64,000 nt of DNA, taken from CAVWDU01 sp963840725. Lineage in GTDB: Bacteria; Pseudomonadota; Gammaproteobacteria; Pseudomonadales; Halieaceae. The notes beneath the pieces were generated by a model, which worked only from the letters and a program-made list of their open reading frames with translations, was not told the DNA's origin and did no database searches. Shown in pieces: positions 1 through 9,243 of this stretch (position 1 is its first letter; each line of letters opens with the position of its first letter). The translations under genes and the position numbers were made by a program. The stretch spans positions 1 to 64,000 of the forward strand of contig CAWIZY010000035.1 in the NCBI GenBank assembly GCA_963840725.1, read 5' to 3'.

Positions 1-1959
1 GCCTTGCTCAGTTTTGATCCCGCTCCAGGGCCGGCCACCAGAACATCGGTATTCGCTGATACACTACCGGCCACCTTGGCCCCAAGGGCCTGCAAACTGG
101 CCTTGGCATCGGCACGGCTGAGATTCTCGAGTTTGCCGGTGACCACCCAGGTCTGCCCTGTTAATGGCAATTCTGCGTCCTCGGCGACTTCGAGGTCCGG
201 CCAGGTAACACCGGATTGCCGCAGCGACTGCACCACAGCCATACTCGAGACAGAATCAAAAAACTGACGCAGGTGGTCGGCGACTACCGGCCCCACATCC
301 GGCACTTGCAACAGTACCTCCTCGGGCGCGGCAGTGAGTGACTCCCAATTGCCGAAATAACGGGCCAGTGCCAGCGCCGTCGCTTCACCCACTTCCGAAT
401 ACCCAGAGAAAATATAAAGCGTGCCAGCGTCGTGGTTTTGCTGTATTCAATGGCCTGCAGCAGTTTGTCTACCGACTTCTCACCCATGCGCTCAAGATCC
501 AACAACTGGGTGCGCTTGAGGGCATAAAGGCCAGCAACATTATGCACCAGCTCGCGATCGACCAGTTGGTCCACCAATTTATCGCCCAAACCGTCTATAT
601 CCATGGCGCGCCGTGAGACGAAGTGCCTGATTGCCGCTTTTTGTTGGGCAGGACAGATCAGGCCGCCAGTGCAGCGCAGCACCGCTGCATCCTCCTCACG
701 TTCCAGGGGCGATTCACAAACGGGACACAGGGTGGGAAAAGTCACCGGCCGCGTATGCTCGCCGCGTCGGTCTCTGACCACTGCCACGACCTGTGGAATA
801 ACATCACCGGCGCGCCGTACAATAACGCTGTCCCCGATGCGCAACTCCAGGCGCGCCACTTCGTCGGCATTGTGCAAGGTGGCATTGCTGACGGTCACGC
901 CACCGACGAAAACGGGCGCCAGGCGCGCAACCGGTGTGACCGCTCCCGTTCGCCCCACCTGAAACTCCACATCCAGTACCTGGGTGATCTCCTCCTGGGC
1001 GGGAAATTTACGGGCGATAGCCCAGCGCGGTGCTCGGGACACAAACCCGAGGCGGCGTTGCAAGCCCAGATTGTTGACCTTGAAGACTATGCCATCGATT
1101 TCATAGGGCAAACTGTCTCTGCGTTCCGCCAGCGCGTCATAGTAGGCATTGCAGGCATCCAATCCTTCGACGACCGCTGCCTCACTATTGATCCGCAGGC
1201 CCCACTGCTGCAGGGCCTGCTGCGCGTGCCGAGTGCCGCTCAGGCAGCGACCCGTCTTCGACAATACCGATGCCGTAGCAACACATTTGCAGCGGCCTGG
1301 CGGCAGCCACGCGTGGATCAAGTTGTCGAAGTGTGCCGGCGGCGGCATTGCGCGGATTGACGAACAGTTTTTCGTCCGCTGCCCGGGCGGCTTCATTCAG
1401 CGCCTCAAATCCGGTGCGGGTCATATAGATTTCGCCCCGGACCTCGATCACTGCAGGATATCCGGTCCCCAGCAGACGCAGCGGGATTGAACTGATGGTG
1501 CGCACGTTGTGGGAAATATCTTCACCGGTAGTCCCATCCCCGCGGGTGGCCGCTCTCTCCAGTGTTCCGTTGCGATAGAGCAGGCTCACAGCGATCCCGT
1601 CGAGTTTGGGCTCACACGCATATTCCAGTGGCTCGACATTGCCCAGACGGTCGATCACGCGGCGATTAAACTCACGCATGTCGTCTTCGCTAAAGGCGTT
1701 GTCCAGCGACAGCATGGGGAGTTCATGCCTCACCTGGCTAAACTGAGAAAGCGGTACCCCTCCGACACGCTGTGACGGGGAGTCCGGTGTCAACAGATCG
1801 GGGTTGGCGTGCTCCAGTTCCCGTAGCTCGCGCATCCAGCGGTCATACTCAGCATCGGGGACCTCTGGCTCATCGAGGACATAGTACGCGGTAGTTCCAT
1901 TGCTCTATCTGTTCGCGCAGGCGTTTCAACTGTGCATGAATGCCGCCTGAGCCAGCCAC
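1..1959 (-). CDS. ligA: NAD-dependent DNA ligase LigA, 3' end cut off, three frameshifts as read
   Basis: Seals nicks during replication and repair using NAD+. Reading leftward, the protein appears in pieces: adenylation domain with the KLDG lysine motif (EPKLDGIAVS), OB fold, four-Cys zinc finger (CPVC ... C ... CPA), helix-hairpin-helix, and a BRCT domain that runs off base 1. Continuity needs three single-base corrections: an extra base near 1887 (WNYR then YYVLDEP), one near 1243 (EDGSLP then SGTRHAQQ) and a missing G near 402 (FSLGIR then EVGEATALA). The chosen start is GTG at 1959, 16 nt after the zipA stop, which gives a normal-length N-terminus. It follows zipA, as in many gammaproteobacteria. 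Three indels in an essential gene more likely mean sequence error than gene death. The last few residues lie outside the window. Confidence 0.9.
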
Positions 1960-1975
1960 AAGAATGCCGCCGCAG

Positions 1976-3208
1976 CTAGCCGGAGGCCCTGGCCAACAGG
2001 CGCCGCTCCAGATCTCGGATTTTCTGCCGACTGTGGTCAAGCGTCTGTTGAGTCACGACGCTTCGGGATTCGTCGAGCACGTCGCCGCCCAGATTGCGGG
2101 CGACCACCTGGGCGGTCTCCAGCATGTAATTGAATGCCTTCATCATGTCGTCAGGCCCAGGCAGCGTAACGAAAAAGACCAGTCCCGGGGTGCGAAAATC
2201 TGCCATCGCGTCAAGATCGAACACACCGGGTTGCATCATATTGGCGACACTGAATTGTATCGCTCCACGGCCTGCCTCCTGCTCGTGGCGATGAAAGAAA
2301 TCCATATCGCCAAAACGCAGGTCACAGGCCAGCAAAATATGCAAAATATCTTCGCCGCTGAAACCCTCGGGGCTGCGCGATACCACGTTCAGCATAAAGG
2401 CCTCTGGCTCCACACCGCGTGGCAGCCCTCCGGCGCCGGCGGGCCCATCATCACCGGCCCATAGCGCCCGCCTCTCCTCGCCAGCGATGTCCTCCAGCCA
2501 GTCCAGGTTCTGCGGCACCAGCTCTTCACCCGCTTCGACTTCGGGCGTTTCAGACCCGGGATCGGTGTCCGCTCCAGGCTCAACCACCTCGGGCTCGAAG
2601 GCTTTTACGGCGCGCTTGCCAGTGGCTCGCCGCGATGAGGTCTTTTTCGGTTTGCGGGCCTCTTCACTGTGCTCAGAGACCGCCGGCTTTTTCCGGGACC
2701 GGGTAGCGTCGGAGGTGGCGTCTGAAGCCGTAATGCCGGTCACCAGCGTCACGTTGTCTTCACCGCCGCTGTCGTTGCCCGCCGGACTCTCGCTGGTTTG
2801 GTCCGTGACCGGGTCGTTCCGATCCTGCACCCTGGCGGCGTCACGCTCGGGTAGTCGCTTGCGATGCCGGGTTGCCCCGTTGTAGTCCGTCGCGGGCCTG
2901 CTCGGTGCAACCCGCTGACCGTCCGCAGTGTCTTCGTCACCTGCCTCCAAGGTGCGACTGGACCCGCTTCTGCCCGCCTGCCCTCGGGGGACTACCCGCG
3001 CCCGACCATTGGGAAGCTCTCGCGGCCAGAATAACTGCTCGTCCTCCCGGGACGCGGCCTCCTCGGGCTCTCGCTGGGCCTCAGAGGGAGCTTTCGCCCG
3101 CGATCGGGAGTATCGCTCACTGTGTATCCTGCGCGCGGCATCAAGAGCCACAGCCAGGATCAGCAGCATGCCAGCAATGACCATTAAATCACGTATCGTT
3201 AAGTCCAT
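1976..3208 (-). CDS. zipA: Cell division protein ZipA
   Basis: ZipA anchors FtsZ filaments to the inner membrane at the division site. About 410 residues. An N-terminal membrane helix (DLMVIAGMLLILAVAL, residues about 7-22) is followed by a long, charged, Pro/Glu/Arg-rich linker (about 30-270) and a C-terminal FtsZ-binding domain (about 280-400). That domain includes the LNVVSRSPEGFSGEDIL and FFVTLPGPDDMMKAFNYML stretches typical of the family. The ATG at 3208 was preferred over a longer upstream reading because it puts the membrane helix at the very N-terminus. It lies between smc (70-nt gap) and ligA (16-nt gap), probably in one transcript. Family and synteny agree. Confidence 0.93.
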   Translation of the reverse strand: MDLTIRDLMVIAGMLLILAVALDAARRIHSERYSRSRAKAPSEAQREPEEAASREDEQLFWPRELPNGRARVVPRGQAGRSGSSRTLEAGDEDTADGQRVAPSRPATDYNGATRHRKRLPERDAARVQDRNDPVTDQTSESPAGNDSGGEDNVTLVTGITASDATSDATRSRKKPAVSEHSEEARKPKKTSSRRATGKRAVKAFEPEVVEPGADTDPGSETPEVEAGEELVPQNLDWLEDIAGEERRALWAGDDGPAGAGGLPRGVEPEAFMLNVVSRSPEGFSGEDILHILLACDLRFGDMDFFHRHEQEAGRGAIQFSVANMMQPGVFDLDAMADFRTPGLVFFVTLPGPDDMMKAFNYMLETAQVVARNLGGDVLDESRSVVTQQTLDHSRQKIRDLERRLLARASG

Positions 3209-3278
3209 CCGTCTCGCGCCGTTCCCCGTTCTCCGCGGCTGTTTCCCAGCCACCCAAAGCTGCATCCGCGTATCGTCA

Positions 3279-6200
3279 TCAACTGGCAGCCAACTCTGCC
3301 GCTTCGTCGACGTCCACCGTCACCAGTCGGGACACCCCCGGTTCGTGCATGGTGACACCCATCAACTGATCGGCCAATTCCATGGATATCTTGTTGTGAG
3401 TAATATAAATGAACTGCACTTTATGTGACATCTCTTTGACCATCCTGGCATAGCGTCCGACGTTGGCATCATCCAGAGGCGCGTCAACTTCGTCGAGCAT
3501 GCAGAACGGAGCAGGATTCAGCTGAAAAATAGAAAACACCAGGGCTATTGCCGTCAGCGCCTTCTCGCCGCCAGAGAGCAAATGAATCGTGCTATTCTTC
3601 TTGCCCGGGGGCCGGGCCATAATCGAAATGCCCGTATCCAACAAATCGTCTCCTGTCATTTCGAGGTAGGCACTACCACCCCCGAATACACGCGGAAACA
3701 GTTCCTGTAAGCCTTTATTCACTTTCTCAAACGTCTCACTGAAGCGATTCCGGGTTTCCTTGTCTATTTTACGGATCGCCGACTCCAGTGTTTCCAGCGC
3801 TGTCGTCAGATCTTCGTTCTGGGCATCCAGGTAGCTCTTACGCTCAGACTGAAGGCTGTACTCGTCGATCGCTGCGAGGTTGATGGGGCCCAGGCGAGAG
3901 ATGCGAGCAGCGACCCGCTCCAGACCCTGCTGCCACGCTGTCTCACTGGCATCCGCCGGCATGCCTTCCAACACGGCTTCCACATCGTGTTCAGTTTCGA
4001 CCAGCTGCGACTGAATATGTTCCCGCTGCACCTGCAGCCCCTGATTAGTGAGCCGCAACTGCTCCAGCTCACCTCGCAGCGCCTCCGCTCGCTGCTCTAT
4101 CGCCGCCCGCTGTCGCTCACTTTCACGCAGCTGATGCTCGACATCTGCCACCGCCTGACGGGCCTCAGCAAGCTCTCCCTCAGCGACCAGCCGCTGCTGC
4201 AGCTGTTCGTCAAGCTGCGCCTGAAGCTCATCCAGCGGGCTGTCGTTTTCACCTAGCGATCTCACCAGGCCCTCACGCCTTGACCGAAGCTGATTTACCT
4301 GGGACCGAGTGCGCTCGATCGACTCCACCATCGAGTTGAGCTGAGTTTTAAGCGACTGCACGCGCATTGCCATGCGATGCGCTGCGTCTTTGTCGTGGCG
4401 GGCTTTCTGACGCGTTGCGTCGAGCGTATTACGAGACTCGTCACGAACTGAGAGCAACTCCTCCCGCCGCAGTGTATCAGCCTCCATATGCTCAATGGCC
4501 TCGGCCAGCAGTGTGCGAGCCTCAGCGGTCGCCTGTTGCTCTGCCTCAAACTGCTCGCGACTCTCGACGATTTCAGCTGCAATCCGCTCCCGGCGAGCAT
4601 TCAGCTGCTCCTGCCTGGCGCGATAGGCCGACTGGCGGGCGCTCTGCTCGGCATGGCTGCGCGTTGCCGCCTGCAGCTCCCGCTGATCCGTCTGCCGCTG
4701 GGCCTCCAGAGACCGCAGCGCCTCCTGACACTGCTGTTGTGAGCTCTCGAGCTGATCGAGCTGATCCACCTGTAAATCGATTTCCCTCAGCAGTTGCTCC
4801 AGCTCCTGCTGGCGCTTGATGGCGCCCCCCTGCTCATCGGACAGCCTGCTCACCCGCAGCCAATCTGTGCCCAACCACAGACCCTCGGGCGTGATAACCG
4901 ACTCGTGAGCTGCCAGTGACTTACGCAGCACCAGCGCCTCGGGCAAGTTAGCAGCTACACGGATACCCGCCAGTAGACTGGTAGCGAAACCACCACTGGT
5001 GACTTTAGACGCCAGCAATTCTGTCGGCCAGGCCTGCCGAGCCCCTGCTTCAACCAGCGCCAGCGCACCGTGCTCCAACTCACCGAGCGAGGCGCCTATA
5101 CCCTCTATGTCATCGATACATACAGCCTGGAGAGTATCAGCCAGCACAGTCTCAACGGCGAACTGCCAACCCTCGTCAACCTGCAACTGCTCCAATAGCC
5201 GCGGCTTATCGGCCAGTTGGCGGTCGGCCAACCACTCGCCAACCCCATCGTCGCCCGCATTAAGTGCTGCCTGTTGCAGGGCTTCGAGAGAGGCCTGACG
5301 GCCGCGCAGTTGGTGAAGGCGAGAGCGCGCTTCATTGAGCTCGTTACCCAACTGACCGCCCTCGTCGCGCGCGCGAGCCAAGGCTTCTGCCAAAGTCTCG
5401 CCACGCTCTTCGAACTCCTCCATCACCAGTTCCAGCTCCGCGAGCTCCTGTTCCAGCTCTGCGCTATCAACATCGTCTGGATCTGCTGCCAGGCCGGCCC
5501 GCTCTTGCTCCAGCTGCTGGCAACGGCTTTGAATGCGCTGCAACACCGTCTCCAGATGCCGCAGCCGTGACTGCTGGACTTCGGCTTGTTGGCGCGGTTC
5601 GGCCGCGTGCTGATTGAATTCATCCCACTGCTGCTGCCAACGGTGCATGGTCTCCTCGGCCGACGCCAGGGCCTCGGCCGAGCTGTGCTCAAGCGCCTGT
5701 AGCTGATCGAGTTCGGGCGTCAGTGCTGCTATCTCTGCGTCCCAATTGCCAACGTTACTCTCGTCGCCCGTCAGATGTTCTTCAGCCTGGCTGAGGCTCT
5801 CCTCGGTAAGGCGCAAATCCTCATTTAACTGCTGGCTGCGCTCCCGCTGATGTTTGATCGTCTGCTCGATACGCGCCACTTCTGAGCCCAGCGCGTAGTA
5901 GGTTCCCTGGACCCGGCTGAATTCGTCGCTGCGCTCTGTGTGATGGACTCGCTGTTGCTCAATAGCGGTATCCACCTGCTGATGTTCGGCGTGGACCGCT
6001 TCCAGCTTCACCTCCAGCTCGGCTATCTGACGGCCGCAGGCAGCACTGCGGGTATCCAGACTGTGCCATTGCAGGGCCTGCAATTGAGCTTTCAGCTCAC
6101 GCTCTTCCTGCCTGAGCTGGGTGTATTTCTCTGCCGCCTGAGCCTGACGCTCCAGGCGCTGCAACTGCCGCTCCAGCTCATCCCGAAGATCCGTCAAACG

Positions 6201-6775
6201 GTCCAGGTTCTCCAGGGTTCGACGCATTCGGCTCTCGGTCTCTTTGCGTCGTTCCTTGTACTTGGATATACCCGCGGCTTCCTCAATGAACACACGAAGT
6301 TCTTCGGGTTTGGATTCGATCAGCCGGGATATCATGCCCTGTTCGATAATGGCGTAGCTTCGCGGACAAGACCCGTACCCAGAAAAATGTCAGTGATGTC
6401 GCGACGGCGGCACCGGGTGCCGTTGAGGAAATACTCGGACTGCCCCTCTCGGGTGACCAGTCGTTTGATAGAGATCTCGGCATAGCTGGCGTATTCGCCA
6501 CCCACACCGCCATCACTGTTGTCGAACACTAACTCGATAAAGGCCTGGCCGACGGGCTGTCGATTGACCGAGCCATTAAAAATAACATCCGCCATCGACT
6601 CGCCGCGCAGGTTTTTGGCAGAACTCTCTCCCATCACCCAACGGACCGCGTCGATGACATTGGATTTACCGCAGCCGTTAGGACCAACGACGGCGCACAT
6701 GTTACCCGGGAAACTGACCGTCGTTGGGTCGACAAAAGACTTGAATCCGGCCAGTTTGATCGACTTTAATCGCAT
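3279..6775 (-). CDS. smc: Chromosome segregation ATPase SMC, one frameshift as read
   Basis: Condensin subunit that organises and helps segregate the chromosome. About 1,164 residues once joined. The N-terminal ATPase half has Walker A (GPNGCGKSN). Next come a long coiled coil, a hinge around the middle (EGWQFAVETVLADTLQAVC region), a second coiled coil, and the C-terminal half with the ABC signature (LSGGEKALTAIAL) and Walker B (FCMLDEVDAPLDD). The frame breaks near 6368. The upstream frame reads FLGTGLVREATPLSN, while the expected FLGTGLGPRSYAIIEQGM continues in the next frame if one base (C on the plus strand) is restored. The rest is intact, so an indel error is likely. It is first gene of the smc-zipA-ligA group, with an AT-rich leader upstream. 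Confidence 0.92.
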
Positions 6776-6861
6776 ATTACTTTAGATATCTTTTATAAAC
6801 TATTGTTTTATATGGATTTAATCAATATAAAGTGGTTTCTAGGTCAACCGCGCGAACACAA

Positions 6862-6890
6862 CATATAGTGTATAGAACTTAATCAGACAA
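6862..6890 (-). promoter_or_regulatory. Possible sigma-70 promoter for smc-zipA-ligA
   Basis: The interval 6776-6957 is strikingly AT-rich compared with the genes around it. On the minus strand it contains TTGTCT (6885-6890), a 17-nt spacer and TATATG (6862-6867), each matching the consensus at 4 of 6 positions. A second TTGACC at 6842-6847 has no good -10. Prediction by eye only. Confidence 0.35.
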
Positions 6891-6950
6891 CACTATGCCT
6901 GCGGCGAGAAATAACTTTATATCTTCCAGAGCCACGGATTGCGGCCAGTG

Positions 6951-6979
6951 AAAAAGGCTCGCGGCTGATCAGCCGCGAG
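6951..6979 (-). terminator. Rho-independent terminator at the end of the ccm operon
   Basis: A perfect 22-bp palindrome (6958-6979, CTCGCGGCTGA and its complement) is followed on the minus strand by CC and five T (6951-6955). The ccmI stop codon lies at the centre of the hairpin, so termination begins inside the gene. No equally good stem was seen elsewhere in the ccm operon. Confidence 0.75.
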
Positions 6980-8225
6980 GCGAGAGTGTAATCTCCAGCG
7001 GCTCTACCGCCAACGAGGGCGCCAAAGGACCTGCAGAACCCAGCCATGTTGCCGCGCCCTCTCCCGGACGCCCATCGGGAGACACCTGCACAAACACCAT
7101 GATCGACGCTAACTGGGACAGCTTTTGTCCCGCCATGGAGCTGCGATCATCGAGGCGAAGCGTCACCGGGAGTTGACTGGCCTGCAGCCGCTGCACCGCG
7201 ACTGGCATCCGACTGTCCGACGCCGCGCTGCGGGCCAGCACAAAAACGGTATCCGCAGCTGTTACCGCCGCGCCATCGGGGAAGGCCACCCTCACGGTGA
7301 CGCCGAGGGAGTCAGCGTCGGGCGCCGCTGCGTCGGGCGCCGCCAGGCCACGGGCCGCTACGTGGGGGGTTCCCCGATCGCCAGCTGCTGCGATTTGCGG
7401 TGCCTCGCCCCCTGCCGCTGCCAGCCGTTGACGTGCGGTCTCAATGACTCCGCCTATCATCCTGGCGGTCTCTGAGCCCGCGGGCTCTATAGCAACCAGA
7501 CGCTGCCAGTATTCAATGGCGGCCCTGTATTGCCCCTGCTCAAAAGACGCCATCCCCAGCAGCCCCAAAGCGGTCTTTTGGTGAGGGTTGACTGCCAGCG
7601 CCTGCTCGCCAAGCATACGCGCCTCATCGGTGAGCTTACGACCGCTGGCAAGATACTGCGCCTGAGAGGCGTAGGCCAGAGCCTGGGCGTCGCCAGGCGC
7701 CTCCGTGGCGAGTTCCTTGTAGGCAATCGCGGCCCGGGCATAATCCTGCCGACCCATATAAAACTGGCCGAGCAAAGCGATGTAATGCAGGTTCTCCGGA
7801 CGCTGCGCGGCACGCTCTTCAATAGCGGACAACAGTTCATCCAGCTGCTCTTCCGGGGGCGCCTCACCCAGTGCTTGCAACTGGCGACTGATAGCCACGT
7901 CGGGCGCCGCGCCGAGCAGATGGTAAAGCACACCGGAGGCCACCACGACAAAGACAGGGAGAACCCACAGGGCAAAGCTTTGAGTGCCAGCCTCTGCAGG
8001 CGTTTTTGGGCCGGGCGAGCCCTGTTGCTCATCCTCCAGCAAGCGCACTCCGACGTCAGCCTCAAGCCGCTGGTCGCCATCGCGGATGATCTCCGCCTGA
8101 CGCAGCTCATACCACTCGCGGTTAGCACGCCTGGTATCGTCAGGCACACTGTCAACAGAGCGGCGCGGGAGCAGCAGAAACAATCCACTCAGCAACAACA
8201 GAACGCCACAGGCGCCATAAAACAT
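6969..8225 (-). CDS. ccmI: Cytochrome c biogenesis protein CcmI (TPR)
   Basis: CcmI holds apocytochrome c for the heme ligation complex at the periplasmic face. About 418 residues from the ATG at 8225, 2 nt after the ccmH stop; the frame is open further upstream, but that part overlaps ccmH and looks non-coding. Two N-terminal membrane helices (MFYGACGVLLLLSGLFLLL, then FALWVLPVFVVVASGVLYHL around residue 95) flank a cytoplasmic loop. TPR repeats follow (IALLGQFYMGRQDYARAAIAYKEL; LGLLGMASFEQGQYRAAIEYW), then a beta-rich C-terminal domain as in CycH-type CcmI. Last gene of the operon; its stop codon lies in the terminator hairpin. Confidence 0.88.
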   Translation of the reverse strand: MFYGACGVLLLLSGLFLLLPRRSVDSVPDDTRRANREWYELRQAEIIRDGDQRLEADVGVRLLEDEQQGSPGPKTPAEAGTQSFALWVLPVFVVVASGVLYHLLGAAPDVAISRQLQALGEAPPEEQLDELLSAIEERAAQRPENLHYIALLGQFYMGRQDYARAAIAYKELATEAPGDAQALAYASQAQYLASGRKLTDEARMLGEQALAVNPHQKTALGLLGMASFEQGQYRAAIEYWQRLVAIEPAGSETARMIGGVIETARQRLAAAGGEAPQIAAAGDRGTPHVAARGLAAPDAAAPDADSLGVTVRVAFPDGAAVTAADTVFVLARSAASDSRMPVAVQRLQASQLPVTLRLDDRSSMAGQKLSQLASIMVFVQVSPDGRPGEGAATWLGSAGPLAPSLAVEPLEITLSPRG

Positions 8226-8227
8226 GA

Positions 8228-8704
8228 TCAAGAATCCGGCTCCGTATCCGCTAACAACCGGTCGAGTTGACGCTGTTCGTCGGCGCTGATCTCGGGCTCG
8301 GCAGCGCTGCCGCGCCGGGAGCGCAGCAGCATAATCACGATAAATCCGGCAGCGACCAATAAAATAACCGGAGCCAGCCACAGCAGCAATGTCGGCCCGC
8401 TGAACCCGGGCCTGTAACGCACGAACTCGCCGTAGCGCGACACCATGTAATCGAGGATTTCCGGGTCGGTGGCGCCGGCTTCCAGTTGCTGATAGAGCAA
8501 CTTGCGCAAGTCCTGCGCTATCGGCGCGTTGGAATCGGCAATGTTCTGGTTTTGGCATTTCGGACAGCGCAACTCCGCGCTCAGCACCTGGTAGCGGCGC
8601 TCGAGCTCAGGATCACTGAACTCATAAGTCTCGATGACCGCAGTCGCGGAAACGCTGATAAACAGGCCCAGCAGCCAGAAACCGAGCAACAACAGGGTCT
8701 TCAT
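8228..8704 (-). CDS. ccmH: Cytochrome c biogenesis protein CcmH (apocytochrome thiol reductant)
   Basis: Membrane-anchored, periplasm-facing subunit that reduces the CXXCH cysteines of apocytochrome c before heme attachment. 158 residues with a signal peptide (LLLLGFWLLGLFISVSATA), the family motif LRCPKCQNQNI with its CXXC pair near residues 46-49, and one C-terminal membrane helix (LLLWLAPVILLVAAGFIVIMLL). Its ATG overlaps the ccmG stop (ATGA), which implies translational coupling. Short CcmH plus separate CcmI is the usual arrangement outside enterobacteria. Confidence 0.92.
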   Translation of the reverse strand: MKTLLLLGFWLLGLFISVSATAVIETYEFSDPELERRYQVLSAELRCPKCQNQNIADSNAPIAQDLRKLLYQQLEAGATDPEILDYMVSRYGEFVRYRPGFSGPTLLLWLAPVILLVAAGFIVIMLLRSRRGSAAEPEISADEQRQLDRLLADTEPDS

Positions 8705-9243
8705 TGCGTCTCTCCCCGCTGCTCTAGCGAGCGATACAAGGGTTCCAGTACCTGAGTCCAGGCCCGTTCATCCACCACCCCGACATGCCGATAGCGGATG
8801 ACGCCACCGGCGTCTACCAGGTAGGTTTCCGGCGCACCGTATACACCCAGATCCACTCCGAGTGTGCCCTCGTGATCGACGATATTGAGACGATACGGGT
8901 CACCCAGCTCCGCCAGCCAGCGTTTGGCTTCCCGGTCGTCGTCTTTGTAGTTGATACCGAATATCGGCACGCCAAGATCTGCCAGCTGTTGTAGATAAGG
9001 ATGCTCCACGCGGCAGGAAATACACCAGGTCGCCCAAACATTAAACAGGGCAACTTCCCCGATCACATCCTCCAATACCACCTGTCGCTCCCCGGAGAGC
9101 TCGGGCAACTCGAATGCTGGTAGTGGACGATCAATCAACGCCGAGGGCATTTCCTTGGGGTCCAGAGACAAGCCGCGAAACAAAAACAGCGCCAGCACCA
9201 CAAACAGAAGCAGCGGCAGAAACAGCTTCAACCTATGTCCCAT
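8701..9243 (-). CDS. ccmG: Thiol:disulfide interchange protein CcmG/DsbE
   Basis: Periplasmic thioredoxin-like protein that relays reducing power from the membrane to CcmH and apocytochrome c. 180 residues with a single N-terminal anchor helix (LFLPLLLFVVLALFLF) and the active site NVWATWCISC (CXXC), followed by VEHPYLQQL. A cis-Pro region (VYGAPETYLVD) and the GVPIFGINYKDD stretch are typical of DsbE. The ATG at 9243 was chosen because it sits just before the anchor and overlaps the ccmF end by 11 nt; longer readings run into ccmF. Confidence 0.92.
   Translation of the reverse strand: MGHRLKLFLPLLLFVVLALFLFRGLSLDPKEMPSALIDRPLPAFELPELSGERQVVLEDVIGEVALFNVWATWCISCRVEHPYLQQLADLGVPIFGINYKDDDREAKRWLAELGDPYRLNIVDHEGTLGVDLGVYGAPETYLVDAGGVIRYRHVGVVDERAWTQVLEPLYRSLEQRGETQ

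Noticed and set aside
6355..6380. Programmed frameshifting in smc
   Set aside because: No slippery heptamer or downstream structure seen, and similar single-base breaks occur in three other loci, which fits sequence error better.
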